From: DASVEG01 sp035540495
Lineage (GTDB): Bacteria > Actinomycetota > Acidimicrobiia > Acidimicrobiales > CADCTF01
DNA: 64,000 nt
Assembly: GCA_035540495.1 (NCBI GenBank)
Contig: DATLGL010000048.1
Location: 96,787-160,786, forward strand
Reading direction: 5' to 3'
The notes beneath the pieces were generated by a model that made no database searches, was not told where the DNA came from, and worked only from the letters and a program-made list of their open reading frames with translations. Positions 1-7,727 of the stretch are shown in pieces (positions within the stretch are counted from its first letter, which is position 1; the number at the start of each line of letters is the position of its first letter). The position numbers were made by a program, and so were the translations under genes.

Positions 1-400
1 TGTTCGCCCTCGACACGAGCTGGCCGCTCTGGAACTCGTCGTGACGGGCGAAGTCGAGGTGGTGGAGGTGGTCGTAGATGTCGTTCCGCATGTCGAACTC
101 GATGTCGACGCCGAGGCGCCCCGCCCCGAATCGCCGAACGAACGACAACCCGAAGCGGACGATGCCGAGCGCGACCAGTGCGGTCAACAGCGGAAGCAGC
201 GGACTCCCGTCACGCCCTTCGAGCGCAGGGACGATGGCGTCGTCGACCACGGCTCGCATCAGCAGCGGGATCACCGATGTCGCCGCCATACCGGTCAGCG
301 CAGCGCCGAACACCAGCGCGACATCGCGCTTGTGCCGGGCCAGGTACGGCCACATCCGGCGGACCCACCCGGGCTCCGCTCTCTCGTTCTCAGCCTGCAT
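1..400 (-). CDS. ABC transporter, exporter-type membrane domain (partial, runs off left edge)
   Basis: The reverse strand opens with an ATG at 400 and stays open to the window edge, giving 133 residues. The product begins with a charged cytoplasmic stretch, then a first membrane helix (about residues 28-55) and a second one (about 68-85). A conserved helical region with DIEFDMRNDIYDHL and an H-x-DF segment follows, the typical first half of an ABC-exporter transmembrane domain (ABC_membrane family). The ATPase half would lie beyond the left edge. A GA-rich stretch (gaggggga) just upstream could be its ribosome binding site, and the AT-richer 425-460 region upstream is the likely promoter area. 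It diverges from the acyl-CoA dehydrogenase gene. The substrate cannot be told from this fragment. Confidence 0.8.
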   Translation of the reverse strand, partial: MQAENERAEPGWVRRMWPYLARHKRDVALVFGAALTGMAATSVIPLLMRAVVDDAIVPALEGRDGSPLLPLLTALVALGIVRFGLSFVRRFGAGRLGVDIEFDMRNDIYDHLHHLDFARHDEFQSGQLVSRAN

Positions 401-514
401 CCGTCCCCCTCGACCGCAGGTTGCTTAGGGTATCAAAGTATTCACCCTGATGAACGATCTGCATGGCCTTGGCGGTTGGGGCTTCAGAACAGGCCGCCGG
501 TAGATTCCGCAGCC

Positions 515-2113
515 ATGACTGCGAGCCCCGACATCTCCGCCGCCGCCTCCGCCGCCGAGCTCGCCAAGCAGCTGGTGGACGCGGCGTGGAGCCACATCGC
601 GGCCAACGGCGGCATCGCGGAGAACCAGACCGTCGCGTACGACCTTGCTCACGCGTCGGCCGCCGTCGAGAACGCTCGAGCAGTCGTCGACTACGGAGCC
701 AAGGGAGCGACGGAAGGACGCATCGCCTGCGCGTTCGTAGCCGACGCCATCCACGACGTCGTCACCCGCCTCGTCGGGCGTGACAAGGCGTGGGGTGTCG
801 ATCCCGCGATGCTGGCACCCGCCGCGGACTTCGTGTCGACCTATCGCGACCCCGCATTCGTCGCGTCGCTCGCCGACGACGCCGGCCCCCGCCACCTCGA
901 TGGCGACTTCGAGATGGTGCAGGACACGTTCCGCCGCTTCGCCGAGGACAAGGTCCGTCCGGTGGCGGAGCACATCCACCGCGAGAACGCGGACATCCCC
1001 GAAGACCTGATCGCCGGCCTCGCCGAGCTCGGGACGTTCGGCCTCTCGGTGCCCGCCGAGTACGGCGGGTTCAGCGAGGGCGGCGAGAGCGAGTACATGG
1101 CGATGGTGGTCGCGACCGAGGAGCTCTCACGTGGCTCGCTCGGAGCTGCAGGTTCGCTCATCACCCGCCCGGAGATCCTCACCCGGGCCCTCGTCGGTGG
1201 CGGCACCGAGGAGCAGAAGCAGCAGTGGCTGCCGAAGATGGCTACGGGCGAGGTGCTCAACGCGGTCGCAGTCACCGAGCCCGACTACGGGTCCGAGGTC
1301 GCCAACGTCAAGGTCACCGCCACCCCCACCGCCGACGGCGAGGGGTACGCCATCAACGGCGTGAAGACGTGGTGCACGTTCGCCGCTCGCGCCGACGTGC
1401 TGATGCTGCTCGCCCGCACCGATCCCGACCGGTCGCTGCGCCACCGGGGCCTCTCCCTGTTCGTCGTGCCGAAGCCGCGCGGCGACGGTCACGGCTTCCA
1501 GTTCACCCAGGAAGGCACCGGAGGCAAGATCGAGGGCCGGGCGATCGACACCATCGGGTACCGAGGCATGCACTCCTACGAGGTCGCCTTCGACAACTGG
1601 GTCGTACCGAAGGAGAACCTCATCGGCGGCGAGGCCGGCCTCGGCCGTGGCTTCTACCTCACGATGCAGGGCTTCGAGAACGGCCGTCTCCAGACCGCCG
1701 CCCGCGCCGTGGGCGTGATGCAGGCCGCCTACGAGGCCGCCTACGACTACGCGGCCAACCGCATCGTCAACGGCAAGCCGATCCTCGAGCTCCAGCTCAC
1801 CCGCGTGAAGCTCGGCCGCATGGTCGCCATCATCCAGTCGGCTCGGCAGTTCATGTACCAGGTCGCCCGGATGATGGCGAAGGGCACCGGCGCCATGGAG
1901 GCGTCGATGGTGAAGGCCTACGTCTGCCGCGCCGCCGAATGGGTGTCGCGCGAGGCGATGCAGATCCACGGCGGCATGGGATACGCCGAGGAGTTCCCCG
2001 TGAGCCGTTACTTCGTCGACGCGCGCGTGCTGTCGATCTTCGAAGGCGCCGACGAGACCCTCGCGCTCGAGGTCATCGCCCGCCGCCTCATCGAGCGGGC
2101 CGCCGCGAGCTGA
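515..2113 (+). CDS. mcd: acyl-CoA dehydrogenase, probable (2S)-methylsuccinyl-CoA dehydrogenase
   Basis: FAD-dependent alpha,beta-dehydrogenase of 532 residues. Ordinary acyl-CoA dehydrogenases have about 380-400; this one has an N-terminal helical extension of about 130 residues before the classic N-terminal (135-250), middle (about 250-370) and C-terminal (about 380-525) domains. The middle-domain motif is VTEPDYGS (253-260), and the catalytic glutamate is in FEGADET (Glu510). The extension plus the segments TWCTFAARADVLMLLARTD and GYRGMHSYEV match what I remember of methylsuccinyl-CoA dehydrogenase, the ethylmalonyl-CoA pathway enzyme making mesaconyl-CoA. The start at 515 is chosen because family similarity begins there; the frame stays open upstream without homology. 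A TAGATT -10-like element lies just ahead. Malyl/methylmalyl-CoA lyase at 8.6 kb supports the pathway. The alternative is a general acyl-CoA dehydrogenase. Confidence 0.72.
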   Translation: MTASPDISAAASAAELAKQLVDAAWSHIAANGGIAENQTVAYDLAHASAAVENARAVVDYGAKGATEGRIACAFVADAIHDVVTRLVGRDKAWGVDPAMLAPAADFVSTYRDPAFVASLADDAGPRHLDGDFEMVQDTFRRFAEDKVRPVAEHIHRENADIPEDLIAGLAELGTFGLSVPAEYGGFSEGGESEYMAMVVATEELSRGSLGAAGSLITRPEILTRALVGGGTEEQKQQWLPKMATGEVLNAVAVTEPDYGSEVANVKVTATPTADGEGYAINGVKTWCTFAARADVLMLLARTDPDRSLRHRGLSLFVVPKPRGDGHGFQFTQEGTGGKIEGRAIDTIGYRGMHSYEVAFDNWVVPKENLIGGEAGLGRGFYLTMQGFENGRLQTAARAVGVMQAAYEAAYDYAANRIVNGKPILELQLTRVKLGRMVAIIQSARQFMYQVARMMAKGTGAMEASMVKAYVCRAAEWVSREAMQIHGGMGYAEEFPVSRYFVDARVLSIFEGADETLALEVIARRLIERAAAS

Positions 2114-2140
2114 CGCGACAAGGGCCCCCGCAGGCGGGAT

Positions 2141-3319
2141 TCAGGCCGGCTGCGGCTCCTTGATCCGGTCGAGCTGTGGGCCCATCAGGTCCTCGAAGTT
2201 GCCCCGATAGAACAGCTCCTTCTCCTGCTCGGTGCAGCCCTCGGCTTCCAGCGTCGACTCGAAGCGCTTGATCGGGTTGCGTCCGCCCTCGACGTGCGGG
2301 TAGTCGGACGAGAAGAGCGCGACCTCCGGACCCGCGTTCTTCACCAGCCACCCGGCCGGTTCGTGCGGATAGGGCGTCACCCTGATCTGGCGGCGGACGT
2401 ACTCGCTCGGCTTGAGGCTCGCGTTCTGCAGCCGCTCCTCGTTTCGGCGGAACGCCTCGGCTGCCGAGTCCATCGAGCGCATCCATCCCGGCACCCACGA
2501 CGCGCCGAGCTCGATCAGGCCGATCTTCAACGACGGGAAGCGCTCGAGGACGCCGTCGATGATCATCGTGGCGACGGTCTGCATCGGGGCGTACGGGATC
2601 GCCATGTACGACACCGACGTGAAGTTGGTGTCACCGCCGTGGAAGTCGGGAACCGGCGGCAGCCCGTTCTTCTTGTACGCCGGGTCCATCGGCTGCTCGC
2701 CGCCGACGTGGAACACGATCGGGACGCCCGCCTCCTGCGCCTGAGCCCACACGCGGTCGAAGCCGACGTGGCTCTGGCTGTGGTTGCGCGGAACATGTGA
2801 GGAGATCATCAAGGCCGCGGCACCCAGGTCGATGGCCTCTCGGGCGGCGTCACTCGCCCGGTCGACGTCGGCGAACGGGACGTAGCAGACCGGCAGCAGA
2901 CGCCGGTCGATCGAGCAGAAGTCGACGATCCCGCGGTTGTGCCCGGTCGCGAGCGCGTACGCCAGGTCGACGTCATCACCACGATCGAACGAACGCAGCG
3001 GGCCCAGGTACGTCGTCGTGAACACGAGCTGGCTCGCGAAGCCGAGGTGGTCGAGCGCCTGCGGGCGGTCGGCGTTGCGGATAGCGCCGAGGGCGACGTG
3101 GTTCTTGCGGAGCATGATCTCCGCCGCGTCGTCGGCGCGCCACTCCGGGTCGTCCTGCTTCGCGAGCACCTTCTCGATGAAGGTGGACGCCTCTCCCGTC
3201 TTCAGCGCTTCCCGAAGGCGCTCGCGCATCGACGGGTCGGCGTAGTCCTCGGCGTACCCCGGCGGCTCGAAGATGTGCGAGTCGGCGTCGTGGATGATCC
3301 GTCCCTCGACATACGGCAT
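2141..3319 (-). CDS. amidohydrolase family protein (Amidohydro_2-type TIM barrel)
   Basis: A 392-residue metal-dependent hydrolase or decarboxylase of the amidohydrolase-2 family. It starts with HDADSH, giving the D-x-H metal motif at residues 13-15. Further metal-site candidates are the His in VFHVGG (mid protein) and the Asp in SSDYPH near the C-terminus. Family members include ACMSD-like decarboxylases and many uncharacterised actinobacterial hydrolases, so the substrate is unknown. It is convergent with the acyl-CoA dehydrogenase gene (27 bases between the stops), and its ATG at 3319 diverges from a small acidic open frame. Confidence 0.85.
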   Translation of the reverse strand: MPYVEGRIIHDADSHIFEPPGYAEDYADPSMRERLREALKTGEASTFIEKVLAKQDDPEWRADDAAEIMLRKNHVALGAIRNADRPQALDHLGFASQLVFTTTYLGPLRSFDRGDDVDLAYALATGHNRGIVDFCSIDRRLLPVCYVPFADVDRASDAAREAIDLGAAALMISSHVPRNHSQSHVGFDRVWAQAQEAGVPIVFHVGGEQPMDPAYKKNGLPPVPDFHGGDTNFTSVSYMAIPYAPMQTVATMIIDGVLERFPSLKIGLIELGASWVPGWMRSMDSAAEAFRRNEERLQNASLKPSEYVRRQIRVTPYPHEPAGWLVKNAGPEVALFSSDYPHVEGGRNPIKRFESTLEAEGCTEQEKELFYRGNFEDLMGPQLDRIKEPQPA

Positions 3320-3358
3320 GACGCGGATCGTATGCGTCGGAACGGGTACGACGTCGGG

Positions 3359-3517
3359 GTGAGCGACGCCGACCAGACCCAGTCAGCACCCGAGCCGAAC
3401 GAGCAGCAGACCCAACCGCCGGTGGAGAACGGCGTCGTGATGAGCGACGACGCAGGAACCGTGATGGCCGTCGACCTCGACGAAGAGATCGAGAAGGTCG
3501 AGGGCGAGCAGGGTTAG
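3359..3517 (+). CDS. small acidic hypothetical protein
   Basis: A 52-residue frame starting with GTG at 3359 and rich in Asp, Glu and Gln, with no cysteine or membrane segment. An in-frame ATG at 3332 would add nine residues. It fills the space between the divergent amidohydrolase start and the convergent tocopherol-cyclase-like gene. No clear ribosome binding site is seen and I recognise no family, so it may be real or a chance frame. Confidence 0.35.
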   Translation: MSDADQTQSAPEPNEQQTQPPVENGVVMSDDAGTVMAVDLDEEIEKVEGEQG

Positions 3518-3518
3518 C

Positions 3519-4529
3519 TCAGGGTCGGGCGGTTCCGTCGAGCGAGCCGACCTCCAGCCCTGCGAGCTCCGATTCGCCCTCGAAGGACGGACCGCGTCGA
3601 GGGCGGATCGAGCACCACACGTGTCCGGCGAGGTGCTCGAAGTCGGTGTCGATGTTGCGGCGTTCGGCGGGCAACGGCACCGGCAAGGTGTGCGGCACCC
3701 CTCGCCGTCCGTCGCCGGCGATCTCGATCGATCCGGCGTGGCCGGTCGCTCGCACCCGCCACTCACCGCCCTCGGACGACGAGCGAACGATCGCGAGCGG
3801 AGGCGTCAGTCGAAGCACGGTGTCTTCGACGCGTGCGATGGCACCGCCGACGGTCGCGCGGAGCGGGCCGAGCGACAGCACACCGCCAGACCACGCGACG
3901 CAGACGTCGTCCCGATCAGGGAAGCCCTGGGCCTGGCCCCACCACCACCGGTCGGGGAACCCACGGCCCCAGTTCTTCTCCGCGTAGACGTTCGCCCCCG
4001 ACAGCTCCCACGGCGCGCCGTCCGGAACGGCGACGCGCACGTCCGCTCGTCCGCCGAGCACGTGCGGGTGCCAGTACTGGTTGAGGAGCGGCACCGCCGA
4101 GAACACGCCACCGCCGCCGAGCTTGAGGGGCCACCCGAAGGAGTCGTCGACCGTGGCATCGACGGTCACATCGTCGACTGCGACCCGCACCCGCCGTCCG
4201 CCGTCGGTGACGTGGAAGCCATCACCGGCGCGCAGCGCGAGGTCGTTCGAGTCGGCGGATGCATCGCCGACCACTGCCGAGCGCACGACGAGACCGGGAT
4301 GGAGCGCGATGGCCACCGTCGCCCAGTCACCATCGGGATGCCGGTTGATCCCACAGAGCACGACCACGACGCGCCCGGTCGACGTGTCGGTGAAGCGCCA
4401 GAAGTAGCCCTCCATCTGAGCGCTGTGGGTCGGGCGCGGATCGCCTCCCGGCAGGTCCGCGCCCGTGCGGCGCCAGATGTCGAGCAGGCGACTACTGGTC
4501 GCCCGACCCGCTCGGACCCTGAGGGCCAT
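3519..4529 (-). CDS. tocopherol-cyclase-like family protein
   Basis: About 336 residues, beta-rich. The hallmark is AEKNWGRGFPDRWWWGQ in the middle, which matches the E-K-N-W-G...FP..W.W.Q signature of the tocopherol cyclase-like family (Tocopherol_cycl). EGYFWRF near the N-terminus is also typical. These bacterial homologues are lipocalin-like proteins that bind or modify hydrophobic ligands; tocopherol synthesis is not implied. The start is uncertain. ATG 4529 keeps the conserved RRTGADLPGGDPR segment and overlaps the upstream lipoprotein gene by 38 bases, while ATG 4415 would lose that segment. It lies downstream of the small lipoprotein gene on the same strand. Confidence 0.7.
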   Translation of the reverse strand: MALRVRAGRATSSRLLDIWRRTGADLPGGDPRPTHSAQMEGYFWRFTDTSTGRVVVVLCGINRHPDGDWATVAIALHPGLVVRSAVVGDASADSNDLALRAGDGFHVTDGGRRVRVAVDDVTVDATVDDSFGWPLKLGGGGVFSAVPLLNQYWHPHVLGGRADVRVAVPDGAPWELSGANVYAEKNWGRGFPDRWWWGQAQGFPDRDDVCVAWSGGVLSLGPLRATVGGAIARVEDTVLRLTPPLAIVRSSSEGGEWRVRATGHAGSIEIAGDGRRGVPHTLPVPLPAERRNIDTDFEHLAGHVWCSIRPRRGPSFEGESELAGLEVGSLDGTARP

Positions 4530-4743
4530 CGTTCGTCGCTCCGTCGCCGGCGTCCGTCGCACCCGTGTCGCCGCTCGTGCCGCCTTCGCCGGCGTCGCCG
4601 CCCGTCGAAGCGCCGTCGTCTTGGAGCTGGGTGTTGCCGACGCCGTCGTCGGTGCCGTCCGCGTCGCCGCCAGCGCACGCTGCGCCCGTCAGGAGGAGCA
4701 GCGCCGTCGCGACCGTGGCCGCCAGCTTTCGAGGCCTGATCAT
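4492..4743 (-). CDS. small putative lipoprotein, low-complexity
   Basis: An 83-residue protein starting with MIRPRKLAATVATALLLL, that is basic residues then a hydrophobic core, followed by TGAAC, which resembles a lipoprotein signal (the -3 residue is Gly rather than Leu). The rest is a Gly/Asp/Thr/Ser-rich, acidic, low-complexity tail with no domain. It probably sits on the outer face of the membrane. It overlaps the start of the tocopherol-cyclase-like gene and diverges from the membrane protein gene at 4835. Confidence 0.55.
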   Translation of the reverse strand: MIRPRKLAATVATALLLLTGAACAGGDADGTDDGVGNTQLQDDGASTGGDAGEGGTSGDTGATDAGDGATNDGPQGPSGSGDQ

Positions 4744-4834
4744 GGTGACGCCGTACCCGATCGGCGTCTGCCGAACCGCTCGAGCCGCTCGAACCACTCG
4801 TTCCCGCGCCCGCAACAGTGGGTACTGCCGCAGC

Positions 4835-5203
4835 ATGGACCGCATCGACCGCACCACCCTCCTCGGCGCCATCCGCCTCGGCGTCGGCGCCGCCCTCGTC
4901 GTCGCACCCGGGTTCGCAGGCCGGATCTGGGTCGGCGAGAACGCAGACGGCCGCGGCACACGCGTGTTCGCCCGCGCCCTCGGCGCCCGCGACCTCGTGC
5001 TCGGCGCGCGCATCCTCCAGACCCGCGCCGACAAGAAGGAGGCCGTCGACTTCGTGAAGACGGGCGTGATCTCCGACGTCGCGGACGTCGTCGCCACGAT
5101 CGTCGCCTTCCGTCACCTGTCGCCGGCGCGCCGCCTCGCGATGCCGCTCATCGCAGGTGCGGTCGGCGCGCTCGGTTACGCAGCGGCACAAGCGGCCGAG
5201 TGA
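4835..5203 (+). CDS. small integral membrane protein, unknown function
   Basis: A 122-residue protein starting at ATG 4835 (MDRIDRTTLLG), with three to four hydrophobic segments: about residues 8-25, a middle amphipathic region with RVFARALGARDLVLGARI, about 66-80, and 95-115. Similar small proteins of about 120 residues are common in actinobacteria (DUF4267-like layout), but I cannot assign a function. The open frame extends upstream to 4565, but that part is the antisense of the lipoprotein gene. The next gene starts 18 bases downstream. Confidence 0.6.
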   Translation: MDRIDRTTLLGAIRLGVGAALVVAPGFAGRIWVGENADGRGTRVFARALGARDLVLGARILQTRADKKEAVDFVKTGVISDVADVVATIVAFRHLSPARRLAMPLIAGAVGALGYAAAQAAE

Positions 5204-5221
5204 CCGACGCCGGCTGACGCG

Positions 5222-5668
5222 ATGGCGCGGTTCAGTGCGGCGGTCGTCGCGCTCGCCGCGTTGCTGCTCGCCGGGTGCGTCGGCCCGTCGCGCACCGACC
5301 GCGACTACCGGGAGAAGGCGGCAAACGCCGCGGAGTCGATGGTCTCCGTCGTGGAGACCGCTCGCCTCACGGTGGAGAGCGACGCTCGTGGCAACAGCAC
5401 CGCTCGGTACACGTCGCTGTCGCTGTCGGAAGGCGAAGACGACGCGTCGAGCATCGCGATGTCGTTCGAGGTGGTCCAGCCGCCGTCTCGCGACGCCGAG
5501 CAGCTGCGCACCGACCTCAGCAGCCTGTTCAGCGAGGTGAGCACCGTGCTCGGCGACCTGCGTATCGCGGCGCGAGCCGGCCGCGGGCACGAGCTTCCGT
5601 CGATCGCGGAGCCCCTGCCCGAGCTCACCGCACGCCTGAAGAAGTTCATGGAGCTGGCCTCGACGTGA
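5222..5668 (+). CDS. putative lipoprotein, first gene of the Nramp/PRC operon
   Basis: A 148-residue secreted protein. The N-terminus is a clean lipoprotein signal: a short basic start, the hydrophobic run AAVVALAALLLAGC, and Cys19 in the lipobox LLAGC. The mature part is mostly helical, with regularly spaced acidic residues and no cysteines. No family is recognised. Its TGA overlaps the GTG start of the Nramp-like gene by four bases, so the two are translationally coupled and the lipoprotein probably works with that transporter at the membrane. Confidence 0.72.
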   Translation: MARFSAAVVALAALLLAGCVGPSRTDRDYREKAANAAESMVSVVETARLTVESDARGNSTARYTSLSLSEGEDDASSIAMSFEVVQPPSRDAEQLRTDLSSLFSEVSTVLGDLRIAARAGRGHELPSIAEPLPELTARLKKFMELAST

Positions 5669-6894
5669 AGCGCGTCCTCGGCCTCGCGCTCGGCGTGTTC
5701 ACCGCCATCGGCGGGTTCATGGACATCGGCGACCTCGTCACCGACGCGCTCATCGGCGCCCGCTTCGGCCTCGCGCTCGTGTGGGTGACCGTCGTCGCGG
5801 TCATCGGCATCAGCACCTACTCCGAGATGGCCGGCCGCGTCGCCACCATCACCGGGCGGCCGGTGTTCGACCTCGTGCGCGAGCGGACGGGGCCGCGGAT
5901 CGCGCTCGGCAACGTCGTCGTGTCGTACCTCGTCAACGCGCTCACGCTCGTCGCCGAGCTGTGCGGCGTCGCGCTCGCGCTCGAGCTGCTGAGCGACGTC
6001 CACTACCTGCTGTGGGTGCCCGCCGTCGCGGTGCTGGCGTTCGTCGTCCTGTGGAAGCTGCCCTACGAGATGATGGAGCGGGTCTACGGGCTCACGGGGC
6101 TCGCGCTGTTCGTGTTCGTCTTCGCGGTGTGGCAGCTGGGCCCCGACTGGGGCCAGATGCTCAGCGACGTCACCCGTCCGTCGGTCCCTGCAGGCGAGGG
6201 GCTGCCCACGTACTTCTTCTACGCGATCGTGATGCTCGGCGCGCAGATGACGCCTTACGAGGTGTTCTTCTTCTCGTCGGGCGCCGTCGAGCACGAGTGG
6301 GACGCGAGCCAGCTGCTCGACGCCCGCGTGAACGTCTTCCTCGGGTACCCGATCGGCGGCGCGCTGGCGATCGGCATCCAGGCGGTCGCCTACCTCGCGC
6401 TGCAGCCGGCGGGCATCCAGGTGGAGCACCTCGGCCAGACCGTCCTGCCCGTGGCCATCGCGTTCGGGAAGATCGGGATCGCGCTGGCGGTGCTCGGCAT
6501 CGTCGCAGCCACGTTCGGCTCGGTCATGGAGACGCTGCTGTCGTCGAGCTACACCGTCGCCCAGCACTTCGGGTGGGAATGGGGGAAGGCGAAGAAGCCC
6601 GTGGAGGCCAGTCGTTTCACGGCGCTCACGCTGCTCACGCTCGTTGCCGCGGTGGGCGTCGCGCTCACTGCGTGGAACCCGATCACGATCACGATCTACT
6701 CCGTCTACCTCGGAGCGGCCACGTTGCCGTTCACCTACGTCCCGATCCTGATCGTGGCCAACGATCGCAACTACCTCGGCGACCACGTGAACGGACGGCT
6801 CGCGAACGGTCTCGGCGTGATCTACCTCGTCGTCGTGACCGCGGCGGCGCTGGCCGCGCTCCCGTTGCTGATCATCACGAAGGGAGGCCTGTGA
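5665..6894 (+). CDS. Nramp-family divalent metal transporter with altered metal-site motifs
   Basis: A 409-residue protein with about 11 membrane helices and the Nramp fold. In canonical Nramp proteins the first helix carries D-P-G-N and the sixth carries M-P-H. Here they read DIGD (residues 20-23) and MTPYE (195-199). One aspartate and the sulfur-donating Met195 are kept; Asn is replaced by Asp and the helix-breaking Pro is lost. That suggests a changed cation preference, for example Mg2+ or Mn2+ rather than Fe2+ (inference). The GTG at 5665 overlaps the lipoprotein stop, and the TGA overlaps the next GTG, so the gene is firmly inside an operon with PRC-barrel proteins. Confidence 0.8.
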   Translation: MKRVLGLALGVFTAIGGFMDIGDLVTDALIGARFGLALVWVTVVAVIGISTYSEMAGRVATITGRPVFDLVRERTGPRIALGNVVVSYLVNALTLVAELCGVALALELLSDVHYLLWVPAVAVLAFVVLWKLPYEMMERVYGLTGLALFVFVFAVWQLGPDWGQMLSDVTRPSVPAGEGLPTYFFYAIVMLGAQMTPYEVFFFSSGAVEHEWDASQLLDARVNVFLGYPIGGALAIGIQAVAYLALQPAGIQVEHLGQTVLPVAIAFGKIGIALAVLGIVAATFGSVMETLLSSSYTVAQHFGWEWGKAKKPVEASRFTALTLLTLVAAVGVALTAWNPITITIYSVYLGAATLPFTYVPILIVANDRNYLGDHVNGRLANGLGVIYLVVVTAAALAALPLLIITKGGL

Positions 6895-7277
6895 CCACTC
6901 GCCGGTGGATGCACGCCGGTCTCGACCTGCTCGACCGCCACGTCGTCGACCGCGACGGCCGAGCGGTCGGCAAGGTCGACGACCTCGAGATCGAGTGCGC
7001 CGAAGACGGCACCGTCGAGGTGACGGCGCTGTTGCTCGGTCCGGAGGCGCTCGGACGCCGGATCGGCGGCGCGCTCGGCCGTTCGATGGGCGGCATCGCC
7101 GCCAGGTTCTCGGGCGACCCCGAACCTGCCCGCATCGGCCTGGAGCTCGTCGAGGAGCTCGACATCGTGATCAAGCTCAAGCACCCGCTGCACCAGCTCC
7201 CGGTCGGGCGATTCGAACGGTGGGTGCGAGAGCACGTCATCGAACCACTCCCAGGAGCCACCGATGCGACTGGCTGA
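6891..7277 (+). CDS. PRC-barrel domain protein 1
   Basis: A 128-residue soluble protein. Residues about 10-50 (LLDRHVVDRDGRAVGKVDDLEIE) form a PRC-barrel start, a beta-barrel found alone in small actinobacterial proteins and attached to ribosome-maturation or photosynthetic proteins. The C-terminal part is charged. The GTG start overlaps the transporter stop by four bases, and the stop lies 14 bases inside the next gene. Position suggests a cytoplasmic regulator or adaptor for the Nramp-like transporter, but that is inference. Confidence 0.75.
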   Translation: MTTRRWMHAGLDLLDRHVVDRDGRAVGKVDDLEIECAEDGTVEVTALLLGPEALGRRIGGALGRSMGGIAARFSGDPEPARIGLELVEELDIVIKLKHPLHQLPVGRFERWVREHVIEPLPGATDATG

Positions 7278-7611
7278 CCTCCTCTTGTCGACTGCCTACG
7301 ACGGGTCCGGCGACGAGATCGGCCAGGTCCACGACGTACGACTTCGCCACTCCATGACGCCCGACGGGCGCCACCGGCTCCAGATCGTCGGCGTCTCCGT
7401 CGGCGCTGGCGCGATCGGTGCGAGGACCGGCTACGTCAACGGCGCCGTCGAGGGCCCTGCGGTCGTGAGGCGGCTCATGCGGTGGGCGTCGCGCCACGCG
7501 AAGTACATCGGGTGGAACGAGCTCCGCTGGGATCCCGATGAGCGGCGCGTCGACACCGAACGCCACGCGGGCGACCTTCCTCATCCCGAGGACGCGACGC
7601 CTGATGGTTGA
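7264..7611 (+). CDS. PRC-barrel domain protein 2
   Basis: A 115-residue protein with a second, different PRC-barrel-like fold: MRLADLLLSTAYDGSGDEIGQVHDV is the typical entry strand pair, followed by a GVSVGAG strand. It is not a close copy of the preceding protein, so this is not a simple recent duplication. It overlaps both neighbours (14 bases upstream, 8 downstream), as expected for coupled translation within the operon. The function is unknown. Confidence 0.72.
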   Translation: MRLADLLLSTAYDGSGDEIGQVHDVRLRHSMTPDGRHRLQIVGVSVGAGAIGARTGYVNGAVEGPAVVRRLMRWASRHAKYIGWNELRWDPDERRVDTERHAGDLPHPEDATPDG

Positions 7612-7720
7612 CGGGCTCGCCGTGCTCGGCGGATTCGTGCAGCTGGTCGTCCTGCTCGGGATCGTGCTCGCGATCGCGGTCCGGAGGCGCAACCGCGAGC
7701 GCGACCCCCGCGACCGCTGA
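7604..7720 (+). CDS. 38-residue single-span membrane peptide
   Basis: A short frame from ATG 7604 with one clear membrane helix (residues about 4-26, GLAVLGGFVQLVVLLGIVLA) and then a very basic tail ending RRRNRERDPRDR. It overlaps the end of the second PRC-barrel gene by eight bases, the same coupling seen throughout the operon, which argues that it is a real gene. It may be a small subunit or stabiliser of the transporter. The basic tail predicts the C-terminus inside. Confidence 0.6.
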   Translation: MVDGLAVLGGFVQLVVLLGIVLAIAVRRRNRERDPRDR

Positions 7721-7727
7721 GCGGGCG

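Noticed and set aside
41..514. Long in-frame extension upstream of the acyl-CoA dehydrogenase
   Set aside because: It is the antisense of the ABC exporter gene, has Arg/Pro-rich shadow composition and no family similarity; the conserved protein begins at 515.
3383..4159. Several overlapping reverse and forward frames around the tocopherol-cyclase-like gene
   Set aside because: Only one frame carries the EKNWG-FP-WWW signature; the others are Arg/Ser/Thr-rich shadows.
4166..5590. 474-residue reverse frame across the 4.2-5.6 kb region
   Set aside because: Low-complexity Arg/Asp/Ala composition, antisense to the lipoprotein and membrane protein genes and in another frame of the tocopherol-cyclase-like gene; no motif.
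5305..6786. 493-residue reverse frame opposite the Nramp-like gene
   Set aside because: Extremely rich in Arg, Asp, Glu and His, as expected for the antisense of a high-GC membrane protein gene; no domain.
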